A DNA stretch of 64,000 nucleotides from positions 3,038,001 to 3,102,000 of the forward strand of contig OY282430.1 in assembly GCA_958296025.1 (NCBI GenBank), read 5' to 3'. Positions 17,949 through 26,234 of the stretch are shown here, piece after piece. This stretch comes from an uncultured Pseudomonadales bacterium. Lineage in GTDB: Bacteria > Pseudomonadota > Gammaproteobacteria > Pseudomonadales > Azotimanducaceae. Position 1 is the stretch's first letter. The number at the start of each line of letters is the position of its first letter. The translations under genes were made by a program, and so were the position numbers. The notes beneath the pieces were generated by a model. That model was not told the DNA's origin. It was given only the letters and a program-made list of their open reading frames with translations, and searched no databases.

Positions 17949-19151
17949 CTAGGCGCTCCTCGCCTTTGGCCCGGTCTCCTTAACCAGCGCAAACAAGCAG
18001 GCCGCCACGAGGTAGCAGCCGCTCCAAAAGATGAAGCCGACCAAGGGTTGGGACTCCGCCAGCCCCATGCCGATGATTGGCGAAAGCCAGCCTCCTAGAT
18101 AACCGGCGGTCACGACGATGCCGATTGCAGAGCCGGCCATCGCGGAACCGATGCCTTTCATTTCCAGAGGGATGACAAAGGCCAAGGGAGCGGCACCGGC
18201 AGTGGCCCCCCATAAGATTGCCGTTATCCACAAGGACGGCCCCGTCAGGTGGGCGGCTAGCAAAATGCAGGCGGCGGCGACGGCGATGGCTGGGCCAATG
18301 ACGATCCTGCGCAGCCCCACCCGGTCCGACAGGGCCGGCAGCAGCAGGGCGCCGCCAATGTACGACCAGAGCACCAAGGAGCCAACGAAGCCGGCGGCGG
18401 CAGGCGACATCTCCCGTTCGTTTTGCAGGTAGGTCGGCAGGTAGCCCATGATGCCGAGGAAGGTGCCCATCATCAGCAGGTTGCACAGGGCGACAATCCA
18501 AAGGTCCTTGATTTTGACGATGCGGTTCAGGGCATCCTTCATGCCCACAGCCGGCTGTGCTCCGGCGGACGCCGTGCGCTCGGGGACGGTGCAGAACCAG
18601 ATGACGGCGATGCCTAGGATCACGACGCCCAACAGGTAGGAAACTTCACGCCAGCCGCCGAGTTGCGCAAGCAACAAAGGGGTCAACAGGAGCGCCAGCC
18701 CCCCGCCCAGGCCGTAGCCGGCCTGCACCACGCCGTTGGCAAGGCCCAATTCCTTCTGCGGAAACCAAAGCCCCAACGCCTTGGGCGCGTTGGTGAACGG
18801 CAACGCCAAGGCAACGCCGAACAGGAACATCCACAGGTACAGTTGCGCGAAGTCGGTTGCGGTTCCGCGCAGAACCAAGGTGCCTCCCATGACGAGCACG
18901 CCAACGCAAATCACCCGCCGCACCCCGAAGCGGTCGCCCAAAACGCCGCCCAGAACGGAGGTCACCAATGCGCCGAAGGAAATGGCGGACCACAGGGCGC
19001 CCCAATCGGCGAGCGACAATTGCAGTTCCGCCAAAATATCGTTCGCCTCCGTCGCCGCATGCATCTGCCCATAGCCAACGGCGACGACGAAGACCAACGC
19101 GCTGTTGGCCAGCACCAGCCATCTCTTGGCGCTGCGCTCCGAATCATTCAT
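17949..19151 (-). CDS. MFS transporter
   Basis: A 400-residue 12-TM major facilitator protein. The signature between TM2 and TM3, GVLGDRFGVRRV, is a good MFS motif A, and the second half repeats it weakly as PALSDRVGLRRI. The PSORT-type features seen are alternating hydrophobic stretches such as WLVLANSALVFVVAVGYG. It starts at MNDSERSAKRW, 45 bases after the amidase stop, so the two are probably one transcript. The context suggests uptake or export of a compound handled by the amidase, MBL and FAD oxidase. Confidence 0.85.
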   Translation of the reverse strand: MNDSERSAKRWLVLANSALVFVVAVGYGQMHAATEANDILAELQLSLADWGALWSAISFGALVTSVLGGVLGDRFGVRRVICVGVLVMGGTLVLRGTATDFAQLYLWMFLFGVALALPFTNAPKALGLWFPQKELGLANGVVQAGYGLGGGLALLLTPLLLAQLGGWREVSYLLGVVILGIAVIWFCTVPERTASAGAQPAVGMKDALNRIVKIKDLWIVALCNLLMMGTFLGIMGYLPTYLQNEREMSPAAAGFVGSLVLWSYIGGALLLPALSDRVGLRRIVIGPAIAVAAACILLAAHLTGPSLWITAILWGATAGAAPLAFVIPLEMKGIGSAMAGSAIGIVVTAGYLGGWLSPIIGMGLAESQPLVGFIFWSGCYLVAACLFALVKETGPKARSA

Positions 19152-19196
19152 CCGCCACCTCCAAGCAAGGGCAATGTGTTGCGGCGTTCGCCGCCA

Positions 19197-20681
19197 TCAC
19201 CGCCCGGTTCCGCCCAAAGACCTAACCTTGACCGGCTCCGTCGGCCGGTCAAGTTCAGGGTGATTGCCTGCGCTCACGAACGCCTCCTTGTTGGCCGCTT
19301 CGTAAGCCAGTGCCGCTTCGATGACCACCCCGTCTGCATAACTGGGGCCGACCAGCTGTATTCCGGTGGGCACGTTGTTGGCGGCCCGGCCGGCCGGCAA
19401 GCTGATGACCGGGCAGCGGTTCACCAAGTTGAACGGATAGGTCAGGCTCCAGCCCAGCATCGGGTTGACTGTCTGGCCGTTGATTCGCACCTCGTCCAGT
19501 GCATGGTCGGAATCGGCGGCGATGAAGCTGGTGGCGAGGGTCGGACAGACGAACAGTCGATAATCCGCGAAAATGCCGCTCAACCGAAGGTGCATTTCAT
19601 GCTCCTTCCCATACAGATGCAGCGGCGTGTGCCCGTAGGCCGCCGCTTTCTCCGCGACGCTGCGGGCATAGGGCGTCATCAGGGCCTTCGTCTCCTCAGG
19701 CAAGCGGTTGAACGTCTCCACCATGACTACGCCGGGAGCGGCCTTGAACAACTGCGCCATGCGGGCCTCAAGAACCTCCGAACTCCAGCCGACTTTCACC
19801 TCCTCAACCGCGGCGCCCAATTGCCGAAACACCTCCAAGGCGGCCAAGGTGTTGCGCTCAACCTCCGGGTCGATGATCTTGTAACCAAGGTCCATGGAAT
19901 AGGCGATTCGCCAGCCTCTAAGGTCGCCGCATTCAGTCCGCAGAGTGAGCTTCGGCTTAAGGGTCATGATGTCCTGCGGGTGCGGCCCGCACATGAGGTT
20001 CTGCATGATGACGGCGTCTTCAACCGTTCTGGCGAGGGGACCGACCTGGCAGCAGGGATCCAGGTTGAACGGCGGGTCCGAAGGATTGCGTCCGAAGGAC
20101 GGCTTGAAGCCGACCACGCCGTTGAAAGCCGCCGGCATCCTGATGGAGCCGGCGTTGTCGCTGCCGCTGGACAAGGTGGTGGTGCCCGCAGCAAGGGCCG
20201 CGCCGCCGCCGCCGGTGGACCCGCCGCAACCGCACTCCAAGTTCCAAGGGTTGCGGCTCACCCCGAACAGCTTGGAGTGCGTCGTGCCGCTGCAGGAAAA
20301 CTCCGGCGCCGTGGTTCTGGCATGGACGATGGCGCCCGCATCCATTAGCCGCTGCAAAAACGGCGAGGTGCGGTCCGCAACCTGACCTTTTAGCAACAGC
20401 GAACCATTGGTGGTTATCTTGCCCTCGATGAAGGATTCATCCTTGACCGCCAAGGCGACGCCTTCAAGTAGCCTTGGCGTCCCGCCCCGGTGGTAGGCCG
20501 CCTCCGCCGCCCGGGCCTGCTCAAGAGCCTCGTCAAAATAGGTGAAGGCAAATGCGTTTATGGCGGGTTCCAAGCGTTCCGCCCGCTTAATGAGCGCTTT
20601 CAAGTGCTCAACAGGGGAGAGCTTCTTCGCCCGGTACAGGCGCAACGCCTCCGCCGCCGAGAGATAACAAAGATCATCCAT
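19197..20681 (-). CDS. Amidase-signature hydrolase
   Basis: A 494-residue member of the amidase signature family. The Ser-cisSer-Lys triad is visible: Lys in GVALAVKDES, cis-Ser in CGGSTGGGGAALAAG and nucleophile Ser in SGSDNAGSIRMPA. Length and fold match bacterial amidases acting on small amides. There is no signal peptide, so it is cytoplasmic. It is the first gene of the minus-strand run ending at the FAD oxidase. Its ATG is 31 bases from the three phased TTAnnTAA sites shared with the divergent MDR gene, which suggests common regulation. Confidence 0.9.
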   Translation of the reverse strand: MDDLCYLSAAEALRLYRAKKLSPVEHLKALIKRAERLEPAINAFAFTYFDEALEQARAAEAAYHRGGTPRLLEGVALAVKDESFIEGKITTNGSLLLKGQVADRTSPFLQRLMDAGAIVHARTTAPEFSCSGTTHSKLFGVSRNPWNLECGCGGSTGGGGAALAAGTTTLSSGSDNAGSIRMPAAFNGVVGFKPSFGRNPSDPPFNLDPCCQVGPLARTVEDAVIMQNLMCGPHPQDIMTLKPKLTLRTECGDLRGWRIAYSMDLGYKIIDPEVERNTLAALEVFRQLGAAVEEVKVGWSSEVLEARMAQLFKAAPGVVMVETFNRLPEETKALMTPYARSVAEKAAAYGHTPLHLYGKEHEMHLRLSGIFADYRLFVCPTLATSFIAADSDHALDEVRINGQTVNPMLGWSLTYPFNLVNRCPVISLPAGRAANNVPTGIQLVGPSYADGVVIEAALAYEAANKEAFVSAGNHPELDRPTEPVKVRSLGGTGR

Positions 20682-20711
20682 GCTTTGATGCTAACAGGTT
20701 ATGGCGGTTAG

Positions 20712-20745
20712 TTATGTAATTTACTTAGGTAATTCACTTATGTAA
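20712..20745. promoter_or_regulatory. Triple phased TTAnnTAA operator-like site
   Basis: Three half-sites, TTATGTAA, TTAGGTAA and TTATGTAA, begin at 20712, 20725 and 20738, exactly 13 bp apart. The site lies between the divergent amidase and MDR genes. The same 13-bp phasing of TTAnnTAA occurs at four other places in the cluster. It is very AT-rich in a GC-rich background, so it may overlap promoter elements of both genes. I infer binding by a dimeric regulator. Confidence 0.6.
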
Positions 20746-20785
20746 ACTGCCCCCTCGCTTCCGGGCTTGCAGCAGAGGGCGGGAA

Positions 20786-21775
20786 ATGCGCGCATTCGTA
20801 CTCAGATCGGTCTCCGAAAGCGCCGAGGTGGAGTTGGCGGAGGTGCCGAAACCCGAGCCGGGGCCAGAACAATTACTGGTTAAAAATCAATACGCTGCGT
20901 TAAATTGGGCGGACACCCAGATTCGCCGGGGCCTGTACGGGAATCTGCCCAACCTGCCGGTGGTCATGGGCGCGGAGTTTGCCGGCGTCGTCGAGCGGAC
21001 GGGGCCGGGCGTCACCGAGTTCTGCGCCGGCGACCGTGTTGCCGCCATCGGCCAGCACTACTGCGGCGGGTTCGCCGAATACGCGACGGTTCCCCAGGAA
21101 CGGGCCATCCAGCTGCCGGAGGCCGTCTCAACCGCCCAGGGCGCCGCATTTCCGGTCACGACCCTCACCGCCTACCACCTGCTGTTCAGCGCCTTCTCCC
21201 TAAGGCCGGAGCACAGCATCCTGATCCATGCCATCGGCGGCGCCTTGGGGTCCGCACTGACCCAATTGGCCAAGGATGTGGGCGCCCGCGTGCTCGGCAC
21301 CACCTATTCGCCGCACAAGATCCCATTGGCTAAGGAAGCCGGCGCGGATCTCGTGATCGACCGCAGCCAAGGCGATTTCGTCCAGGAGGCAACCGCAGCC
21401 ACGAACGGAAGCGGAGTTGACCTCATCATCGATTCCCTCGGCGGCGACACCCTATGGCGGAGCTTCGACGCATTGGCGAGCTTCGGAACGCTGATCAATC
21501 TGGGGGAAGCGGAGGGCTGGCCGCAAGGCGAGGTGAGAAAGCTCCGGGACGTGCTGCACAGCCGCTCCGCCGCCTTCCGTTGCTACGATCTGGAGGCCGC
21601 CGAACCCGGTTCCGCCCGCTGGCGCAAAGGCGTCGATTACATTCTGGAGCGTCTGGCGGACGGCCGCCTCAAGGTGACGATCGCCAAGGAATTCGCCTTT
21701 GAGGACTGCGTTGACATGTTCCACGCCTTGGAGAGCCGCCAATTTCTGGGCAAGCTGCTGCTGAAAATGCCTTGA
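20786..21775 (+). CDS. MDR-family quinone oxidoreductase-like enzyme
   Basis: A 329-residue zinc-independent medium-chain dehydrogenase/reductase. It shows the GroES-like N-domain (LVKNQYAALNWADTQIRRG, GAEFAGVVERTG) and a Rossmann part with AIGGALGSALTQLAK followed by VLGTTYS and IDSLGGDTLW. It lacks the zinc cysteines, as in quinone or enoyl reductases, and uses NADPH. It starts 40 bases from the phased operator-like site and diverges from the amidase gene. A paralog is encoded convergently at 21863-22885; the two share the NWADTQ, GTTYSP and GEAxxWPQGEVR blocks, so they arose by duplication. Confidence 0.88.
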   Translation: MRAFVLRSVSESAEVELAEVPKPEPGPEQLLVKNQYAALNWADTQIRRGLYGNLPNLPVVMGAEFAGVVERTGPGVTEFCAGDRVAAIGQHYCGGFAEYATVPQERAIQLPEAVSTAQGAAFPVTTLTAYHLLFSAFSLRPEHSILIHAIGGALGSALTQLAKDVGARVLGTTYSPHKIPLAKEAGADLVIDRSQGDFVQEATAATNGSGVDLIIDSLGGDTLWRSFDALASFGTLINLGEAEGWPQGEVRKLRDVLHSRSAAFRCYDLEAAEPGSARWRKGVDYILERLADGRLKVTIAKEFAFEDCVDMFHALESRQFLGKLLLKMP

Positions 21776-21862
21776 GATCGGTTCCCCACCGATGACGGAG
21801 CTTTATTCCGCCTATTGCGCCAAGGGCCGCGCTGGGGCGAAATGATGGGCGAGCGAGGCAAT

Positions 21863-22885
21863 TCATTTGTCATCTCCTTTGGCCGTTTGTTCAGCCTGCT
21901 TCATCTGCAAAAGCAACTTCCCGGTCACGCCCCGGCCTTCCAAGGTCTCGTACATCGCCTTGGCCTGCTCGAAGGGAAAAATTTGGGCGATGGGCACCCG
22001 CAGGCGGCCATCGGCGACCCGCTCCCAAATGTGCGCAACGCCTCGGTTCCAGCGCTTGGACCCCGGCCGAGTGCGCAGCAGCTCGAAACAGGTGAAGGAG
22101 GCGTTGTGCTCGTAGAGCTTGTCCCGCAGAAGGCGCACCTCACCTTGCGGCCAATCCTCGGCCTCGCCGATGCTGACGACATTGGCGTAGTCGTTGACCA
22201 CTTCGAAATTGCGCCAGAGAGTTTTGCCCCCCAAGGAGTCAATCACCACGTCAGCCCCCCTGCCGCCGGTGATTTCCAGCACCGCCGCGCCGAATTCCTG
22301 TTGGTTGCGGTCGATGACGTGGTGGGCGCCGTATTCCTTCGCCGTGGGGATCTTGGCCGGCGAATAGGTGGTGCCGATGACCTTTGCGCCCCAATCCACC
22401 GCCAATTGGGTGGCGTACAGTCCCACGCCGCCGCTGATGGCGTGGACTAGGACAAACTCGTCCGGCTCAAGGCGATGAATGCTGAACAGCAAGTGATAGG
22501 CGGTCAGGCCCGGCGTCAGCAGGGCGGCGCCTTGGGCGGTGCTCATGCCCGGCAGCAGCGGCATGATGAAATTGCGGGGAAAGCAGGCAAATTCCGCAAA
22601 GGCGCCGGTGTCCGTCGGGCTGATGGCGGCAACCAAATCCCCCTCGTTCAAGTCCTTAACGTTTTCGCCGAATTTCGCCACCGCGCCGGCGCAATCCAAG
22701 CCCGGTATGAAGGGCGGTTGCGGCATGCTGGGATACACGCCGCGGCGCTGCTGGGTGTCCGCCCAATTGATCGACGCATGATGCACCTCAACCAACACGT
22801 CGTCCGGCCCGCATGGCGGGGTGGGCACTTCAGCCAAAACCGGCTGGGCGTCCTCGCCGGGGCTTTCAATCAAGTATGCTCGCAT
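21863..22885 (-). CDS. MDR-family quinone oxidoreductase-like enzyme, paralog
   Basis: A 340-residue zinc-independent MDR enzyme paralogous to the previous gene. It has SINWADTQQRRGVYP, GLDCAGAVAKFGENV, AISGGVGLYATQLAVDWGAKV and IDSLGGKTLW. It starts 48 bases after the bimodular MBL gene and is probably co-transcribed with it from the operator-like site at 25913. Its last ~35 codons and the following flank are duplicated at 31228-31395, where the copied 3' end now provides the ribosome-binding site and start of another MBL gene. Confidence 0.88.
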   Translation of the reverse strand: MRAYLIESPGEDAQPVLAEVPTPPCGPDDVLVEVHHASINWADTQQRRGVYPSMPQPPFIPGLDCAGAVAKFGENVKDLNEGDLVAAISPTDTGAFAEFACFPRNFIMPLLPGMSTAQGAALLTPGLTAYHLLFSIHRLEPDEFVLVHAISGGVGLYATQLAVDWGAKVIGTTYSPAKIPTAKEYGAHHVIDRNQQEFGAAVLEITGGRGADVVIDSLGGKTLWRNFEVVNDYANVVSIGEAEDWPQGEVRLLRDKLYEHNASFTCFELLRTRPGSKRWNRGVAHIWERVADGRLRVPIAQIFPFEQAKAMYETLEGRGVTGKLLLQMKQAEQTAKGDDK

Positions 22886-22933
22886 TGGTCTTCTCCTTGA
22901 TCGGAATTCGCCGCGCTCTGAAGGCCTTGGACC

Positions 22934-25885
22934 TTAGGGCCGCATTCCGTGCATGTTCAGATCCACCGCTATGTAGAACACATGGTTTTTCAAAATCCTC
23001 TCAAACAGGTCGTGATGCCCGTATTTGCCTTCCATGTCCGCCTTGACCCGTTCGTAGAGCGGGCCTTCGATGAAGGCAAGCACCTGCTCGAAGCGATTCT
23101 TTGAGGATTCGGGCCGAATGTACTCGGTAAAGTCCCGCACGCCGGACAACGCCCGATAGGTGGCGGCCTTGACGTCATCGACGTAGGTGCGGACGTAGTG
23201 CGCATCGGCCCGGCTGCCGATGTTGCCGTGGCCGTCGTTGAAGAACTCCCAATCCAGCTCCAGCAGATAGTCGAGGGAGTCTTCGTAGGCCTTCAGATCC
23301 AGCGCAAAGTCGAAGTCCTGAAACGGGATGTAGCCCGGCACGAAGAAGTCCACGCCATGCACCACCTTCTCGGAAGGCAGATGAATGATCGAGGAATCCG
23401 GGCTGTGGCGTATTCCCCGGGAGCTATCGACGGTGACCCGCAAATCCTCAAAGGCGAACTCGCCAAATTTCGGCGGCAGCACCTCGTTCGGCAGGGGCAC
23501 TGGCTTGTTGAACCGCTTGATTTCCTCCAAGGTTTCCGAGGTGGCGATGACTCTCAGCTTGACGCCCTTCGCCTTCGCGGCCGCGGCAATTTTCCGCCCG
23601 TCGCCGATATGATCCAAATGGCTGTGGGAATACAGCACGGCGGTCACGGGCAGATCCGTGATCGTGGCAATCGCCTGCAAGGCGATCTCCCCCCGGCCAT
23701 CGGACAGCGGGTCAATGAGCAGAACCCCTTCGTCCCCCACATAAACGATGGCGTTGTAGGTTTCCACAGCCAGCCAATAGGTTCGCTCGGTGAGCCGCTG
23801 CAACAGGTAGGGCTGCAGAAAGCGAAGCTGCTCATAGTCGGCAATCTTTTCGCCTGGCTTCAGGAGCCGCGTAGCGGAAGGCGGCACTTCGCCGGTAGCG
23901 GCAGGCGGCGTAATTTGCTGGGCGGCGGCGTCCATATCGACTTGGGGCCGGCCGGCAAGCCCCGTGACATGGGCCTTGAACGCCTCAAAGGGGACGTCCG
24001 GCGCCGGCCCGTGGCTGCCCACGATGGTTTTTGGCCGCAACCCCCAGTGCGCAATCCCATTGAGCAAGTCCAGGCCGTTGCCCGGCGGTTCGTCGGGTTC
24101 CTCCGTCACCGAGTACAGGTCCCCGTTGTAAATCAGCTTCTCGTTGTCCAGGTGCAGCATCAGCATGTCGGTCACATGCCTGTTTTCCACGGGATAGAAG
24201 GTCACGGGACGGACGGCATCCTCAAGGCGCAGGAACTCGTCCGCGGCGATGCCGGTGATTTGCGCCGGCACGGGATTTCGATCCAAGGCGTCCGGCATGA
24301 TGGTCGCCTTCCGAGGGCTCAGGTGGCGGGCGTAGTGCGCCTGCGCCGCGGCATGGCACACCAGCTTGGCGCCGGCGGCGACGAACGGGCGGATGCCGCC
24401 GGCGTGGTCGATGTGATGATGGGTGGGCACCACATGGGAAACCGGCTTGCCGGGGGATTTCTCCGCCATCCAAGCCAGCAGGGCTTCGCCCTTGTTGTCC
24501 AGAAAGCCGGGATCGGAGACGACAAAGCCCCGCTCTTGCTCAACGACCAAGGTTCTGGCCGATTCATCCGGGGTTGAGAACACCACGTAAACCCCGGGCG
24601 CAATTTCCCGGGGCTGCACTTGCAGCGGGCCGACCGGCTTGCCCGGAGACCCGCCGTGGGCAATGCCCGTGATCCACTGGCTTATCCGGGCGCCGCGCCG
24701 GGCAAGCTCGGCGTCATGCACGTAACGCGCGTTGGGCGGGGGCGTGAACCGACTTTCGGGGATGGGCGCGTTGACCGAAACCTCGGTGCGGTTGACGTCC
24801 AGTATCGGCGCGCCGGCCACGGACAACTTGACGCGCATGGGCAAGGCCAGGCCCTGCACGGACCGCCAATCGTGGTAGGTCACCTCCAGCGGCACGTCGC
24901 CCAGCAGGATGTCGTGCTCCATGGTGCTCAATTTGCTGATGCGCCCCGATTGGTTGTGAACGTGCAGCCTGATGGGGTAAACCTCATCCTGAACGACCAG
25001 CCTGGAATGCGCCGCCTGTTCGATTCGCCGGTCGTTGCGCCAAGCCGTCAGCCAACCCGCATCGACGATGATCTCCGAGGCCACCAATTCCCTAAAACGC
25101 CCCGTCCGCCAACGGTCCAGCCAATCCTGGTTGACAAGCAACTTGCGCTGACCCGACACAAGGCCGAAATGCAGGGTCACCGGGTAGATCTGATCGTCGT
25201 CCAGCTGCGGTGCCAGCGGAGCGGGAAGGTTGCCGGGCGCTGACGCCTTGGAGGGGTCCTTAAGCGTTTCCTGCAGCAGGATGTGGGGGTTCAGCAGGCG
25301 CTCGGTCTTGATGGTTATCGCCCAGCGGCTGGGGTTCATCGCCGCGCCGGCGCCGGTGTCGTAGTAGAAGTTGTCCCGGCCTAGGGTGTAGCCGGCGGCG
25401 CCGACAATCAGTTCCGTTGCGTCCCGCTTGAAGCCGTACAGGTTTTCATGCCGGTAGTCCAGCCGCAAGCGGCCGGCGGACAGGTCGTGCCACTCCTGCA
25501 CTTCGGAACGGGTTGCCTTGAACAGCCCCCTGCCCGGCTCTGGCCCCAAGCCCAGTATGTAGCGCTCCCGGACGGATGTGATCGCCAAGGTCTCGACGCC
25601 GGCCAAGGCGGTGCGTCCGCCGACTCCCGCGTAAGCTCTTTCCAGCACTTCCGCCACGGCCCGGTCATCGGCGGCGGCCGGCGCCATTCCGCATATTGCG
25701 CCAAGGGCCGCGATGATCGCGGCAAAAGGCAAGGGAGGGCGCGACCAGTGCAGTTTGCGCCTGGGACGTTTCCGAACAATGGCCAAGTGGAAGGCCAGCA
25801 CAGTCCCGGCGCCGGCAACAACGCCCATCCCCGCCCTGCACAGGGCGGTTGCATTGGACCGCGAATCCACCAAGCGATGCTCCAA
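22934..25885 (-). CDS. Bimodular MBL hydrolase: long-type plus short-type MBL in one chain
   Basis: A 983-residue protein, the largest of the MBL family here. After an N-terminal hydrophobic segment (PFAAIIAALGAICGMAPAAA) comes the large N-terminal domain shared by the long paralogs, then a first MBL domain (THHHIDHAGG, about 485). A second, different MBL domain follows (YSHSHLDHIGDG, about 751; DFFVPGYIPF; NDGHGNIGS), homologous over its full length to the stand-alone short genes at 29013 and 30184. A gene fusion of neighbours is the simplest origin. The start is probably TTG at 25885 with AGGGAG upstream; an ATG lies 19 codons later. The operator-like site is 28 bases upstream. Confidence 0.85.
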   Translation of the reverse strand: MEHRLVDSRSNATALCRAGMGVVAGAGTVLAFHLAIVRKRPRRKLHWSRPPLPFAAIIAALGAICGMAPAAADDRAVAEVLERAYAGVGGRTALAGVETLAITSVRERYILGLGPEPGRGLFKATRSEVQEWHDLSAGRLRLDYRHENLYGFKRDATELIVGAAGYTLGRDNFYYDTGAGAAMNPSRWAITIKTERLLNPHILLQETLKDPSKASAPGNLPAPLAPQLDDDQIYPVTLHFGLVSGQRKLLVNQDWLDRWRTGRFRELVASEIIVDAGWLTAWRNDRRIEQAAHSRLVVQDEVYPIRLHVHNQSGRISKLSTMEHDILLGDVPLEVTYHDWRSVQGLALPMRVKLSVAGAPILDVNRTEVSVNAPIPESRFTPPPNARYVHDAELARRGARISQWITGIAHGGSPGKPVGPLQVQPREIAPGVYVVFSTPDESARTLVVEQERGFVVSDPGFLDNKGEALLAWMAEKSPGKPVSHVVPTHHHIDHAGGIRPFVAAGAKLVCHAAAQAHYARHLSPRKATIMPDALDRNPVPAQITGIAADEFLRLEDAVRPVTFYPVENRHVTDMLMLHLDNEKLIYNGDLYSVTEEPDEPPGNGLDLLNGIAHWGLRPKTIVGSHGPAPDVPFEAFKAHVTGLAGRPQVDMDAAAQQITPPAATGEVPPSATRLLKPGEKIADYEQLRFLQPYLLQRLTERTYWLAVETYNAIVYVGDEGVLLIDPLSDGRGEIALQAIATITDLPVTAVLYSHSHLDHIGDGRKIAAAAKAKGVKLRVIATSETLEEIKRFNKPVPLPNEVLPPKFGEFAFEDLRVTVDSSRGIRHSPDSSIIHLPSEKVVHGVDFFVPGYIPFQDFDFALDLKAYEDSLDYLLELDWEFFNDGHGNIGSRADAHYVRTYVDDVKAATYRALSGVRDFTEYIRPESSKNRFEQVLAFIEGPLYERVKADMEGKYGHHDLFERILKNHVFYIAVDLNMHGMRP

Positions 25886-25912
25886 GGAAAATCTCCCTAC
25901 GCCCAGGGCATT

Positions 25913-25933
25913 TTATGTAATAAACTTACATAA
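25913..25933. promoter_or_regulatory. TTAnnTAA operator-like palindrome
   Basis: TTATGTAA, five bases (TAAAC), then TTACATAA: a perfect 8-bp inverted repeat with half-sites 13 bp apart, 28 bases upstream of the bimodular MBL start. An identical site with the same flanks is at 31514-31534 because the surrounding ~145 bases are duplicated. Confidence 0.65.
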
Positions 25934-25961
25934 TCAACTTTACTAATTGGCCGGGTTTTAC

Positions 25962-26163
25962 CATCATGCCCGACGCGCTGGACCGGAATCCCGTCCCCGC
26001 CACCGTGCTGGGCGTCAAGGCCGGTGAATCCCTGCGGCTTGAAGACCCAGAGCGGCCCGTTTCGGTTTACCCTGTCTTCAACAGGCACTCCTCCGACGGG
26101 GTGGCGGTTCTGGTGGAAAACGAGGGCGTTCTCCACAACGGCGACCTTTACTCACCGGGCAAC
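25962..26163 (+). pseudogene. Internal fragment of a long-type MBL gene
   Basis: It matches 33162-33363 inside the intact MBL gene at 31645-33558 with only a handful of substitutions and no indels (offset 7200). It covers the MBL part from MPDALDRNPVP to NGDLYSPGN. The metal-binding HxHxDH region and the C-terminus are missing. It is a scar of the gene set deleted from copy A of the duplicated cluster. Confidence 0.85.
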
Positions 26164-26234
26164 TCCGCACCCGCGCCGAACGGGCGTTGCTGGAGCTGAA
26201 GAACGGCCTCAATAATCCCCCCAACTCTTCCTGA
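26164..26234 (+). pseudogene. 3' end of a MarR-family gene
   Basis: It is joined directly to the MBL fragment at 26163/26164 and matches 38886-38956, the last 23 codons and stop of the intact MarR gene (offset 12722). It has no start and no DNA-binding domain. Like the complete gene, it overlaps the 3' end of a convergent TonB receptor gene. Confidence 0.85.

Noticed and set aside
18663-20348. 561-codon plus-strand frame opposite MFS and amidase genes
   Set aside because: It spans two real genes on the other strand and has no recognisable motif.
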